Below are positions 40,440-51,975 of a DNA stretch of 64,000 nt, piece by piece (position 1 is the stretch's first letter; the number at the start of each line of letters is the position of its first letter). The notes under the pieces are model-generated. The model saw nothing but the letters and a program-made list of their open reading frames with translations. It was not told the DNA's origin and made no database searches. The stretch is from Sepiola atlantica (lineage: Eukaryota > Mollusca > Cephalopoda > Sepiida > Sepiolidae), in NCBI GenBank assembly GCA_963556195.1, contig OY744532.1:105747083-105811082 (forward strand), given 5' to 3'. Made by a program: the position numbers and the translations under genes.

Positions 40440-40583
40440 ATAAAATCTTGGCTCTTGGAATATAAATGAACTTTGCTTACTTATATATGCTCTGTTGTTA
40501 CTGGTTGACAATCATCGAGCTTACATTGGAAGAGGTTGGTAAACATAAAGTATTAAAAGAATATGCTAAAACATATTTTTATA

Positions 40584-40587
<4 letters not shown>
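40440..40587 (-). repeat. R1 family, copy 3 (partial)
   Basis: Contains TATGCTCTGTTGTTACTGGT and GACAATCATCGAGCTTACAT, the reverse complement of the tail at 17176-17250 and 19330-19400. It ends at (TA)n 40588-40636. Confidence 0.7.
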
Positions 40588-40639
<52 letters not shown>

Positions 40640-40665
40640 TATTTATTAGTTGTGTTACACAATTA

Positions 40666-40703
<38 letters not shown>

Positions 40704-40730
40704 TAATTGTGTTACACAATTAATAAATAA
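40588..40730. repeat. (TA)n arrays with two copies of a 23-bp palindrome
   Basis: The palindrome ATTAATTGTGTTACACAATT (plus AAT) occurs at about 40700-40725, with a one-base variant at about 40645-40668, separated by TA arrays. Confidence 0.85.
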
Positions 40731-40949
40731 ATATTATGATCTCATTTTCTATGTTTGAAGACTTTAAATAATTTTAAATTATTGAGCACACTACACTGTC
40801 TGATTCTTTCTATCAAATTAATGACATATATATATATATATAAATAAAAATAAAAATAAATGAATAAATAGAATAAATAAATAAAATAAAAAGTAAAGAC
40901 ATACTCTTTTCCTCTCTTTACATTCTATAAATACATATTCTTTTTTCAC

Positions 40950-41005
40950 ACTAACACGCCTGAAGATGATTTGAGGATATCAAATCGAAAGTACTCGCAA
41001 GGAAG
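40950..41005 (+). ncRNA. hammerhead ribozyme motif (PLE type)
   Basis: CUGAAGA (40960-40966), perfect 6-bp GAUUUG/CAAAUC stem II, GAAA (40987-40990), the palindrome AGUACU (40990-40995), C17, then GC pairing with GC. The rest of stem I is weak. Confidence 0.83.
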
Positions 41006-41138
41006 ATGGAACAACAAAACTACGGAAACTTCATACACCAGTTTGATCGAGGTACGAAGTTGACCATTCGGAAGATGGAAATTTTTTTTAAAAAGATCAC
41101 AAAGCAGAAACACTCTGTGCTATTCAACAACGTTTGCC

Positions 41139-41188
<50 letters not shown>
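40950..41188 (+). mobile_element. PLE pLTR: hammerhead plus ORF start, ending at (TA)n
   Basis: After the ribozyme an ATG at 41006 opens MEQQNYGNFIHQFDRGTKLT, IRKMEIFFKKITKQKHSVLF and NNVCLN, at which point the TA array (41142-41188) starts. It corresponds residue for residue to 32611-32754. This is the most intact ORF start of the group. Confidence 0.82.
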
Positions 41189-41191
<3 letters not shown>

Positions 41192-41234
41192 AGTAAGGTA
41201 CATGATAAGTCATGAAAATGAAATGCTGTGGTAG

Positions 41235-41237
<3 letters not shown>

Positions 41238-41271
<34 letters not shown>
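41238..41271. repeat. (TA)n microsatellite
   Basis: TA array. The stretch 41272-41760 holds nothing recognised. Confidence 0.95.
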
Positions 41272-41273
<2 letters not shown>

Positions 41274-41766
41274 AAGGTGTGTAAAAGGGAAACAGATGCT
41301 GAGAATAAGCTAATCTAATTGCAATTAGTAGATATGGCTTTCAATAAAGAAGTGTCCTCCTTCGTTCTTCACTTTTCTTTTTGAAAGTTGTATATTCTTC
41401 TAATTACGTCACCCTAACTATGACAACTCTTGAATAAACTGGCATTAGTTTTGAATTTCATTCATAAGCAGATTCAGAAGTCAACCACTTGACTTTCACT
41501 AATATTTCAATTGCCGACGACTGTGTAATTTAATCGGCACTCACATACATTCTCTATTGAGGTCAAATAAATACTATTGACCTGAGTGCCCTCTTCAGCT
41601 GAAGCAGCACGTGGTGTGCGTACCGAGATTCATTTGAAATGATGATATATTTCACCTGACATGCCACGGATGAAATAGTTACTGGTGCGTGCAGACTGTG
41701 GACTCGACATGCTAAGTTCAATTCCAAGTCAAGACTACTGAACATATACACATCTTGCAAAAGGCT

Positions 41767-42257
41767 TTGATTTGGTTTGGTTTGGTTTAATTAGGGTTGA
41801 TTAAGTTTGGTTTAGTTAGGTTTAGTTAGGTTTGGTTCATTTAAGTTTGGTTTAGTTTGGTTTGATTAAGTTTGGTTTAGTTAGGTTTGATTAAGGTTGG
41901 TTTAGTTAGGTTTCGTTAAGTTTTGTTTAGTTAGGTTTGGTTGATTTAATTTGGGTTTAGTTTGGTTTGATTAAGTTTGGTTTCGTTAGGTTTTGTTTAG
42001 TTAGGTTTAGTTAGGTTTGGTTGATTTAATTTTGGTTTAGTTTGATTTAATTTTGGTGTCATTAGGTTTGTTTTAGTTAGGTTTTGTTTATTTAGGTTTA
42101 GTTAGGTTTGATTGATTTAATTTTGGTTTAGTTTGGTTTGATTAAGTTTGGTTTAGTTAGGTTTCGTTAGGTTTTGTTTAGTTAGGTTTGGTTGATTTCA
42201 TTTTGGTTTAGTTTGATTTAATTAGGTTTGGTTAAGTTTCGTTTAGTTAGGTTTATT
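41767..42257. repeat. degenerate (TTTGGTTTAGTTAGG)n satellite
   Basis: About 490 bp of T/G-rich repeats built from GGTTTAGTTA, GGTTTGATTAA and GGTTGATTTAA-like blocks. Confidence 0.9.
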
Positions 42258-42383
42258 TCACTTTGCATCTTTGTTTTATGGCAATCAAACCTCTTTGAGT
42301 TATTTACTGCTTAAACATAATGCTTATTATAAACCATTCCTTAAATATGATTAATTGAACATAAGTTGTTATTTTACCAATAG

Positions 42384-42540
42384 CTGGGGGGAATTGTGGG
42401 TTCATACCTTACCCAATCGTATCAGGGGGAATTGTTGCTTCATACCTTACCCAATCGTATCAGGGGGAATTGTGGGTTCATACCTTACCCAATCGTATCA
42501 GGGGGAATTGTGGGTTCATACCTTACCCAATTGTATCGAT
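42384..42540. repeat. 38-bp tandem repeat, four copies
   Basis: Units GGGGGAATTGTGGGTTCATA plus CCTTACCCAATCGTATCA, nearly identical. Confidence 0.93.
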
Positions 42541-42559
42541 GCATAAATGCCTAGAATTC

Positions 42560-44290
42560 CAGTTGATTTAATTCACTTTGATAATCTTATTTTCTTTGTT
42601 TCTTTTTATTTACACATTCTAATTTATATCTTCTGCGTAAACACAAACTTTCGCTACCCAGACAACACCTGTCATATTTGACAACTAAGTTTGTTTTCTT
42701 ATTCCATATATGACAAGGACTTTTTAATTTATTTTTTTAAATTTAATATATTGCAAGGATTTTTTCTTTAGATATATTACAAGGACTTTTAAAAAATTTA
42801 ATATATTACAAGGCAAGGTATGCAAAATGAAGAGTCCACAGAGCAACAGCTCATCAGACGGAAGTCGATAATGCCCAGGAACCAAAGCATAGTGGTGCAG
42901 TCAACGACTCAATAGAGTATTCTCCCTTTGTTGTAATGGTGGGTTTTCCAAAGCAAACAAGATCAGGTGTTCACTTTGAACAGGGAAACTTCAGATTGAA
43001 GGAGGTGTAACATTTTTTAGAAAAGCAAGATCAAAATCGAGCATCTTAACCGCCTCAGCAGGAAGTAAGCATACCTCACCAAAAAGAACTTATGGGGGGG
43101 GGGGGGGAGTAGCATTGTTTTTCGTTGTGATGAGAGGAATCGAAATGATAGAAAACAATGGTCATCACCTGATTATATGCATCTTCATAGCCCCACATGG
43201 TGGTGAACACTGTATGCGTTTATTTTTCTACACAAAATTACAAATGATGCCTAACAATTTAATATCACAAAAATAAATCCAAATGTTTATTGTGGTGAGC
43301 GATCGAATTTCTTGTTCACTTTGGAATATTTAAAAAGATTTTCTGTTAAAAATTTTAAATGCTTCAATCTTATACCCAATTTTTCTAATTTATCGAATTC
43401 AAATTGGCCATGTCCTCAATAATTCTTGTGAAAAAAAAACAAAAACAAACATTAATTATTTCAATAATTGACTCATGTAGATCACACTTCAGCAGAGAAA
43501 AAAAACAAAACAACAAAGCTTTTAATTAGGAGTTTTCTATTTCGGCACATCAGACTAACAGAAACAATAATTACATACAAATAGTTAAAGAGTTAGATGC
43601 ATCCTTCTGTCTTGAACGACAATGGATACTATGTGAAAAGATGATTTTTTTTATAAAACAAGTGTTGCGAAATCCTCAACCTCACTTCTCCTGATCTGGC
43701 ATTGTCTAGGTCCAGTGGCAAGTAGAAATTCAAGACGGCCGAACGCATTGCAGACAATAAGAACTTAGAAAGATCCAGCGTTGTCTAGGATTGAATGAGG
43801 AATCCTATAGCCTAACCCTAACCCCCCTCCCCCCTCAGCTCCTAACACCATATCACAGTTTCTTATGTTTGATATTTTAAAATGCTCAATATCAGAGTTT
43901 CGGCCCAAGGATATATGCACCATTGATTGGATGAAAGAGCATTTATTGAAATAATATTCGGTAAATTTATATTCTTTGACCCCGGCAAGGTTTTTCAGGA
44001 ACGACTGCGAACACTATCTCCTTTGTACTAATGCTCCAAGCCCTGAACCCTTATACACATTTCTATTCTTATTTTTCTATAATTTTCAAGTTATAAATAA
44101 AATAAAATGAAAATAAAAAGTTGTATTTCCTTTCTTATGGATGTCCGGCAAGAATGTAGACCCCATGATATTATTTTATCCACTTTGATCAAAGTGAAAT
44201 ATACTTATCCAAATACCCTAGGTAATGCACTTTTAGAATAAAAATATATATATATATATATATATATTTAAAATTTGTATAATTGGGCAG
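42560..44290. other. unassigned stretch
   Basis: No element or gene recognised. Notable only are a repeated A(T)ATATTACAAGGA-like motif at 42750-42815, a G13 run near 43094 and (TA)n at 44244-44267. Confidence 0.4.
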
Positions 44291-44320
44291 CATTCCTTCT
44301 TTTATACATATTTCATTAAA

Positions 44321-44545
44321 CAGGACTTACTTGCCACCTCATCTCCCCTCAAAGCTCCATATACCAAGATCTCATAAAGCATGGAATCCCTAAGGAGGAA
44401 TTTAGGAACATTTTAACAAATAACACATCCATTCTGGCGGTTTCGGGTTGCAGTGTTCGCCTCCACATAATGGAAGATACGCATTAATAAACCAAACATC
44501 AACCATTCCCGTTATGAGGGGGGGGGTGAAAGTTATTGAAGTGCT
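44321..44545 (+). pseudogene. Penelope-like element GIY-YIG C-terminus
   Basis: Reads LTCHLISPQSSIYQDLIKHG, IPKEEFRNILTNNTSILAVS, GCSVRLHIMEDTH and, after a one-base shift, KPNINHSRYEG. The Glu in IME and Asn in PNIN are the expected late GIY-YIG positions. The hammerhead and repeated ORF start follow within 55 bp, the same order as at 9459-9990. Confidence 0.8.
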
Positions 44546-44596
44546 GTTAAAATAATTTCAAAGAGCGCCCTCTTGATAGATTCACCAATTTATTTC

Positions 44597-44650
44597 ATTT
44601 TGCAACCGCCTGACGACGATCAAAGTCGGTCGAAAACGTTCACACAAAAT
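44597..44650 (+). ncRNA. hammerhead ribozyme motif (PLE type)
   Basis: CUGACGA (44610-44616), GAUC/GGUC stem II, GAAA (44632-44635), the palindrome AACGUU (44635-44640), C17. Stem I is closed distally by AUUUUG/CAAAAU across an internal loop, the type I tertiary-contact layout. Confidence 0.83.
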
Positions 44651-44768
44651 ACAAAGATTTTTTACACTCCTTGGATTATAACATCAAATCCGTCGTACAA
44701 AGACTAGAAAAAAAACGGGATCAAAAACTAAATAAGCAGAAGTTGGCACTCTTGTTTAATCAATCATG

Positions 44769-44771
<3 letters not shown>
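44597..44771 (+). mobile_element. PLE 3' pLTR: hammerhead plus ORF start, ending at (TA)n
   Basis: The ribozyme is followed by KYKDFLHSLDYNIKSVVQRL, EKKRDQKLNKQKLALLFNQS and CI before the TA array at 44773-44818. This places the repeated ORF start downstream of the element's own C-terminus, as expected for tandem pLTRs. Confidence 0.82.

Positions 44772-44772
<1 letters not shown>

Positions 44773-44818
<46 letters not shown>
44773..44818. repeat. (TA)n microsatellite
   Basis: TA array at the PLE 3' end. A 22-bp inverted repeat (GTCTGTCTCCAGAAAGGAGA) follows. Confidence 0.95.
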
Positions 44819-44821
<3 letters not shown>

Positions 44822-45046
44822 TCTGTCTCCAGAAAGGAGACAGGAGTCTGTGAACAAACAATCAACCAAACAGACTGGAAATAAAACTTTATATATATAT
44901 ATATATATGAATGAATGAATGAATGTGGCCATTTTGAATTTCATGAATAAAAACTGCAAGATTGAGAGGAATACTCAACGTAGATAAGCAGCCTCTCTCA
45001 ACTGGCAACCAACTCGAATGTCAAAACACTTCACATAGGATTCCAT

Positions 45047-45352
45047 GGAATCATACGAAGCAAAAAGAATTGGCTCCTACACACCTTTTAACAAGGAGAA
45101 AAGTGTAGTATGTGCTACACTTCTGTTCTCGGTCAGTGAAGGAGAAATCCTTTTAGACTGAGGCAATTTAAATTTTTGTCTCAATCCAGAGTGCTGCTTT
45201 TTGAAGAACTGTATTTTCACCACAGTGTCTAACTCTATTCTCGTGGGGAGGCAAGTAAATGGAATCATACAAAGCAAAAAGAATTGGCTCCTACACGCCT
45301 TTTCACTTTGTGTCTAACTCTACCCTCGTGAAAAGGCAAGTAAATAGGAACT
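45047..45352 (+). mobile_element. U2-headed SINE inside a 214-bp direct duplication
   Basis: The SINE (AAAAGTGTAGTATGTGCTAC head at 45102, GGTCAGTGAAGGAGAAATCC, tail GGGGAGGCAAGTAAATGG) is flanked by 45-bp direct copies of GGAATCATACGAAGCAAAAA (45047 and 45261). The second is followed by a second SINE tail (TGTGTCTAACTCTACCCTCG) lacking the head, so a unit was duplicated and then lost its middle. Confidence 0.7.
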
Positions 45353-45439
45353 CTTACACAAACACCGATCTGATAAGCACAAGACTCAAAATCCAACAGA
45401 CTCACAACTTCTGCTTCTTCTTCTTTGCGTGTCTTTGAA

Positions 45440-45860
45440 GTGTCATGTGGTCATACGACAGTTTCTCACTTTTTTTACGCAGTCCTTTGTATCAGTGTTG
45501 TATTCTGCAAGATCTTTCAAGCTGCATCGGTTGGGCAGTAGAGAGCAAACAAGGCAGTGATGCATCGTATGGTCATCCTCTCCACATTCACAGATGGTTG
45601 CGTCAGTTTTGTAGCCCCATCTACCCATAGCAACATTTGATAGACCCATTCACGTTCTCAGGCGGTTGAGTGTTTTCTACTAAAGCCAGGGTGCTTCTGA
45701 ATCGGAACGGAGGGCTTTGGAAGGGGGGATTCCAGGTTAGTGAGAAGGGGCCATTCTCTAGCCGTCTGGTCCACAGCTGTAGTCTGGTCTCTTCCTGTTA
45801 TGTTGTTAGGAGTTCAACATGGCTGAGGAAGCTTCTCTTTGACTTCAGTCGTTGAACCAT
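45440..45860 (-). pseudogene. RTE-like reverse transcriptase C-terminal relic
   Basis: The minus strand reads WGYKTDATICECGEDDHTMH and HCLVCSLLPNRCSLKDLAEY before CVKKVRN. The CxCGxxxxTxxHxLxxC motif is characteristic of the C-terminus of RTE and related non-LTR elements. Upstream frames to 45860 are broken by stops. Confidence 0.65.
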
Positions 45861-45869
45861 TGGTTCACA

Positions 45870-46690
45870 TCCATAAAGGAAATAGCGTTCATCACTGATA
45901 GACTTTGTGATCTCTACTCGGCTGGCAATTTCTTGTCTCAGAACTGAAAACCGTCTCTTTTTATGCCTCTTTCCTAGACCTGTTTTAGCCTAGCTTTGAC
46001 TAATAATGCATATTATTGTAACGTGTTCACTTCGCACTTCTTTCTGGACCACAGCAACACACACATATGAATCTAATTTTCTTACTTTGCTGAAGTAGGT
46101 CTCCACCAACACTTAGTGCCTTTTGGTCTACAAAGCTTAAACAGATCTCTAATCTGGACCTTTATCAAAACGGTTCTCTAACTATGACTAGAAAAATACC
46201 CGTCCCAGGACGTATAAAATTAATTCCACAAGGTTTGCAACACTTTTATGTCCACTTCCGAAGATTAAAATCAAGATATAATGAAAACCTTATTTCTAGA
46301 ATCCTTATTCTAATTTTGAGCAAAATCCATTATAGGATTTTCATTCTAGAATGTGTCTCACATTTAACGCTCAACCTAAATAACATCGAATCTAACACAT
46401 CGATATTTGTTTCTGCCTAGCCACTTTGTCTTCTTTTTCCTTCTAGTATGTTATGTCTTTCAGTTCAGTTTGTTTGGAAAACAAATTATTCCATTAGACG
46501 ACTATTTTAGATATTGACTCAAATAATGTAAGGAGGATAGCAAATATTTTAACCTGTTAAGATTTATCTCCCCTATATTTTATTGTGAAAATTATTGAAA
46601 TAATAAAGCATACAAGACTAACATCTCAGTTCTTTTCCTGTATAACTTAAAAAAAATATGCAACCAATAAAATTTAACAATAAAATGATA
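45870..46690. other. unassigned stretch
   Basis: No recognisable repeat or coding region. Confidence 0.4.
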
Positions 46691-47069
46691 ATCAATCCTG
46701 GGCAACGCCGAGTAGACTTTTCAAATGTATAAATTACATTACATATCTTTACTATAAATCTATTGTAATTTAAAAAACTAATAGGTTTCATTTAAATTAT
46801 CCCACTTGAAAATTAATGAGAACATAATATTTTAAGAAAGCTTTTGGTGATTAATCATTTTTTTATTAAATCACTTTAATTAATTACAGTTAATAACGAC
46901 AAAACTATTGCATAATTATATAGAGAAAAATAAATGCGAAAGTTTATGCTTTCATTTATTGTTGTTTGTTGTTGTTTTTTCTCATAACGTCCACGGACGT
47001 CCTCGGGGAGTCAGGCAGATACTCTATCTGTCCTAACATTTTTGTGGACATGATAGAATCTCTAGACTA

Positions 47070-47184
47070 CATACAACGTCTGGTGTTCCGAAATGGTCAC
47101 CCATTTAGTACTGGCCAAGCTCAACGTTGCTTAACTTCGCTGATCTAATAGGAACCAGTGTGTCAACGTGATTATGCCGTATAT
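47070..47184 (-). mobile_element. 5S rRNA-derived segment (SINE3-like)
   Basis: The minus strand follows 5S rRNA over most of its length: TACGGCATAATCACGTTGAC, TAGATCAGCGAAGTTAAGCA, ACGTTGAGCTTGGCCAGTAC, AAATGGGTGACCATTTCGGA and ACACCAGACGTTGTATG. Box A and box C positions are recognisable. Substitutions and a different flank from the 29-30 kb array argue against a functional gene. It is likely a separate 5S-derived SINE. Confidence 0.75.
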
Positions 47185-47337
47185 ATTTCATTTATTTACC
47201 ATCAACACGGGTTACTGTTATTTAAATCAATGATACAAGATTATATTTTGAAATACTGTATATATAGTACATACGAAAGATCCAAAGACAACTATTTGAA
47301 TACCTAATTTGCATACATTGTAATTCAGCTTCCTATT

Positions 47338-47535
47338 CCAGTAGCTTCTTTCCAATAACTGCAGGCTTGTGGAACTCTCTTCCTGCTGACTGTTTTCCTC
47401 CTACCTATAGCCTTGTTTTTTTCAAGACTAAGGCAAATAGGCATCTCTTATCTTTGTGATAATCATCTTTCGTTCTTGTTAGCTCCTTACATCAAGTGGC
47501 GTCATGCCTTGTCTGGAAGTATTTCCATAAAAAAA
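47338..47535 (+). pseudogene. jockey-like reverse transcriptase tail and 3' UTR
   Basis: Reads SSFFPITAGLWNSLPADCFP, PTYSLVFFKTKANRHLLSL and a stop, followed by the 3' UTR AGCTCCTTACATCAAGTGGC and an A-run. It is the best full tail of this subfamily (compare 3844). Confidence 0.75.
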
Positions 47536-47785
47536 AAACTATTTTTAAACAGTCCATAATAAATTAATATTTGGTATTATTCATTTGTAATTTTATTGTC
47601 CTATTTTTCCTATAATTATGCAATAGTTTTGTTGATATTAACAGTAATTAATTAAAGTGATTCAATAAAGAAGAATAAATTACTTAAACTTTTCTTAAAT
47701 TAAACTAACATCGCTCGCCAATGAGGCATAAGGGAGAAAATTTCATAGCAAAAAGGGAGGGAGAGGATGACTGACTGATTTGCTT

Positions 47786-47935
47786 GCTCGTTCTCTTTCT
47801 CTTTTCTTTCTCTCTTCTTTCTATTTCTCTCTTTTCTCTCTCTTCTTTCTCTCTTCTTTCTATTTCTCTCTTTCCTCTCTCGCTTCTTTCTCTCTTCTTT
47901 CTATTTCTCTCTTTCCTCTCTCTCTCCCTCCCGTT
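47786..47935. repeat. pyrimidine-rich TCTTTC tandem repeat
   Basis: CTCTCTTCTTTCTATTTCTC-type units repeat about five times, giving overlapping Ser/Leu/Phe frames that are artefacts. Confidence 0.9.
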
Positions 47936-48414
47936 AGTGATGCCACATTTTTTTTATGTTTTGTTTTTTAATTCAATGATTGTTTCACATTTGTGTTTAA
48001 ATACTCCTTTTCGGCCTTTAAGGAGACTCACTTGATTTCAACAAGTTGCCATCACTTTCTAAATTGTAAGTTTAAAAAAGAGCCCCCTAACAACACACAC
48101 CATAGCTCAGGCAAATTGATTTCTTTCTTTTCGTTTCTTTACGGTCTTATTTAACAGATAAATAAATTGGTATAAAAATTACCAAAATGTTAATGTTTAT
48201 CTTTCTATATGGATGAATGTTAATGTATGTTTATTTATTTGTATGAAAGTTTTAGTCTTGTGTTTCCATGAAACTTATGAATGAAATGTTTATTATTTAA
48301 AATTTTCGTTTCAAGTATATATATATATATATAACGTAGTATAATCCTATTTCATTCAAAATAAATTTTATTTACAAACAATTGTTTCTGCCCATTTCGT
48401 AAATATACACATTT

Positions 48415-48470
48415 ATGGTATACAAAATTTACCAAGCATTCACAAAGATGCTTCATCAGTGCATAACACA
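48415..48470 (-). ncRNA. possible decayed hammerhead
   Basis: The minus strand has CUGAUGA (48453-48459) and an AGCAU/AUGCU stem II, but GGUAAA replaces GAAA and stem III is unclear. Confidence 0.35.
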
Positions 48471-49070
48471 CCACAGTCAGGTTTAAAAAACACGATGCGA
48501 CTGTGGTGTGTTATTTTTGAATGACCTAGGATTATATCAAGTTAAATTAAGAGCTCTAGTCATATTATACACTATTGAGCTACTATATAAACATTTGTGC
48601 AAACTTAAAGAAATGTATATATATATATATATATATGTGTTTGTGTGTGTGTGCGTATGAATCTTGTATGAGGATCTTTACCGAAACAATCTATTTATTC
48701 AGTCGTTTGAGTTGAATTTCTTTTGTAAAGTAGTTAAAATCTTGGAACTTTTCTTGATTTTTTAAAATTTCTACTTGAAAATCATTTTTTCCCTTCAATT
48801 TTTCCTTACAAGTGAGATTACTGTGACATTCCCCAAACAACCAAACAAAACAGACCGAATGGAACTCGAGATCCGAGGAACCATCAAAGATTACAAACCG
48901 TTTTCTGTTGCCAAAATTGAATTTCAGAAGTAAAAAAAAAATGGTAAAAATAAGTTCTCTTCATCCTAATCAGCGTTTCCTCATCTGTCCTTAAGGTATG
49001 ATATTCCTGCCAAAATAAACCGAAATAACCAATTCCAAGTTGAAGAAAACAATTCTCTCTCTCTCTCCAT

Positions 49071-49087
49071 GTATATATATATATATA

Positions 49088-49153
<66 letters not shown>
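49071..49153. repeat. (TA)n microsatellite
   Basis: An 83-bp array with one C interruption, preceded by (CT)n. Confidence 0.95.
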
Positions 49154-49157
<4 letters not shown>

Positions 49158-49507
49158 GACCATTTGATGAAAGAAACACTTTCTTTTGAATCTATGTGAG
49201 ATATCAGTATTACATTGCTCTCCCCTGTGTATCTGATAAGACCTATCGCTGAAGGGTAAATTTCGTTCTAATTTGTATAACTGTTTTCTTGATCGATTGT
49301 ACAAAATGACGAATAATAAAGGAGAATGTCTATCTACTGACCGTCGATGTATGTCAGCATTGGTTATACATTGATTAACAGTAATATCCTTTCAGATTAA
49401 CGTGTAGAAATGATTTATCAAATGGATGAAGTTATCTAGGTATGACTGACAAGGTTTGACCTCAGGGTTAGCATATGAGTAGAGTAGAGTCTTCAGTCAG
49501 GTCCGAT

Positions 49508-49800
49508 GCTTTAAATCCAGTTTAGACCGCTCCTTTGTATCTCTTCTTTAGCCGACTGACACTGTGGGTGGTCCAGGGCTCTCAAGTTGTATATTACAAG
49601 ATGGCTTTCCATAAGGCGGTCAAACCTGACTTTAAAAGCGTTCACCAAAGGGGCTTTGACAATTTCTTCTGGCAATCCGTTCCACCAGGGAATCACTCTG
49701 TTACTCAAGAATGAAAAGAGTCTTTTGTTTGTCTTAGTAGCATTTCTTGTCAGTCGTAGATTATGTCCTCTTGTTTTGGAAACCCACTGAATTTCTGATA
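49508..49800 (-). pseudogene. non-LTR reverse transcriptase C-terminus, third type
   Basis: The minus strand reads KTRGHNLRLTRNATKTNKRL, FSFLSNRVIPWWNGLPEEIV and KAPLVNAFKVRFDRL. The FFxxRVxxxWNxLPExVVxAxxxNxFKxRLD signature is widespread in CR1/L2-like elements. Upstream (to 50116) an 85-codon frame is open, but I cannot assign it. Confidence 0.7.
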
Positions 49801-50454
49801 TGCATGTCGTAGTGTCATATCATGTGATACAAGATAGCCAACCATATGTCAGATCTAATCAGTTACTACCAAGGCCATACTTATAACAGGCCAAGAGATC
49901 AAACAATTGGAGTCTTTTACTGGAGACAAGAAACAGTCGATATCTTTTTAGCTGATAACACTTTGCTTTCATTGCTTTGAGAAAATTTCGTTCTGAAAGG
50001 AAATTTAATAAGAAACTAGTGACGTTTAAAATACATACCGATCGACCAGAGACTGCCAAGAATCTAGTTTTCAAAAGGTCAAGATCATGTGATATGAAAT
50101 AAAAGTCTTCTGGCACAAGAAAATGAACTATAGTTAACTCGACTTTGGTGACAGAGATACGTGCATACTTTTTTTATCCACTTGATCCTAGTAACAAATT
50201 TCAAACTGCAATAAATAAACTGGACATACACGCACATATAATTAAACATGTTTGTACAAATTAAAGGGTAATTTTTTACTTGCCTAAAGTTACATCAGTT
50301 TGGTTTAGGCAAGTAAAATATTACCCTCAAGTGAGTTCGAATCTTTATTAATAAATGATAGAATTTATTATTTAAAGAAATATTACTGAATTAAAATTTA
50401 TAAATGTCTGCATAGCTTTTAGGATGTTCCAGCTCTGAACTGAAAAATAAAAAA

Positions 50455-50870
50455 TGGCGTACTATTGAGTTTTTTCCCCACATGTGAGTTTGCTCTTTTC
50501 TTTGTTTTTTTGTTTGTTTGTTTTGCCAAAAAAATGATCCACTGTATAGTATAGGTTTTTTTGTTCAAAACATTTTTTGTGGATTTTTCTGATGATTTTG
50601 TAGTCTTGCACAGACGATATTGACATAAACATTGTTGTTTGGCTCACGGCAAAAGAAACGGACCGCAAAAAATACATCTCACAGAAATGTTATGTTTATT
50701 TGGAAATGTAAAAAAAAATTTAAATAAAAAAAAACATGGTTATTGGAATATAAAATGAACCTGACTTATATATGCTCTGTTGTTACTGACTGACAATCAT
50801 CGAGCTAAATCTTTTAAAGAGACTGCTAATTAAAAGGCACTGATAGTATATGCTAATACATGTAGTCATG

Positions 50871-50875
<5 letters not shown>
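50455..50875 (-). repeat. R1 family, copy 4 (long)
   Basis: Shares with 19290-19800 ATGGCGTACTATTGAG-like, TGTGAGTTTGCTCTTTTCTT, CCACTGTATAGTATAGG, ACATGGTTATTGGAATATAA, CTCTGTTGTTACTGACTGAC and ATATGCTAATACATGTAGTC, and then enters (TA)n at 50873-50927. Confidence 0.75.

Positions 50876-50927
<52 letters not shown>
50873..50927. repeat. (TA)n microsatellite
   Basis: A 55-bp TA array at the end of R1 copy 4. Confidence 0.95.
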
Positions 50928-50929
<2 letters not shown>

Positions 50930-50992
50930 CAAACTACTATTCTCTCTTATATATATATATGTGTGTGTGTGAAAAATGACAAAAGGATAGCT

Positions 50993-51029
<37 letters not shown>

Positions 51030-51975
51030 TATGGCTATATAAAGACTATATTTATTTTTAAACATGATGAATTCGAAAATAAAAGTCTGAAAGGGCAAAT
51101 TGACCCGTTTTGAACCTCGCTTGACAGAACTAAATCGAGGTTAGGATTAAGAGAAAAAAATGTTATCTCAAAAACCATTGTAGAAGATTGTGACAGATTT
51201 CGATTCTATGGACGTTTAGCACAAATGTAAAGCCCACAATATTATAGTACCATCTTTGGGCAGAACAGATACAACACTTTGATCCTCGCCCTAAGGACAA
51301 GAAAGTGTATTTTAGTTTGAGTTTTATGTTCAATACACTACGTCATCAGATGAAATTTTTTAAATGACTTTTTCTGCATTTCATCTTCAGCGATCAGGCA
51401 ATCTCATCTTTAAAAAAAGGGAAGGAGGATGATAATGTATGCACGAACATGAAATTGCCTTAGTGTATTATTATTATGTAGATATTTACCACATTTTATC
51501 CTATTTGTTTGAAAACCCCAACACCACAGAGCTATATATAACAAAGAGGTGATTGGCATAATTGTTGCCCCCTACAAAAAAAACATCCGTTGAACTAAGT
51601 TCAAATTTTTTCCTGAATCTGTTTTCGTTTATCTCCCTATTTTTGTGTCCCTCTGTTTTCATTTGCGGAAATTCCAATTCCGCTAGAAGTGACGTTCAAA
51701 GATGTCTATGGAGATAAGCCTGCTGTAAGTGGCTACAAAGTGGGGCCCATTATTACCAAAAGATCAGGGCCTTCAAATTTAGAATCCTTCTAACTTACAC
51801 TTATTTTGCTAGTGTTAACAGTCAGGGGCGGATCCTACCGTTAGGGGAGGGAGCACAGATTAGGATGTAGCTTTAAGCGTTGTCATCCAATTTATTGCAG
51901 TTTTTTTTTTTTTTTTTGATGTCTACTAGACAGTATTTTAAGAATAAGGAAATAGGAAACCATAATTACCTTAAA

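Noticed and set aside
41590..41620. CTGAAGA on the minus strand near a GCTGAAGC palindrome
   Set aside because: No GAAA box or stem II; a chance match.
47070..47184. Functional 5S rRNA gene
   Set aside because: Too many substitutions, including in helices, and no terminator T-run at the right place.
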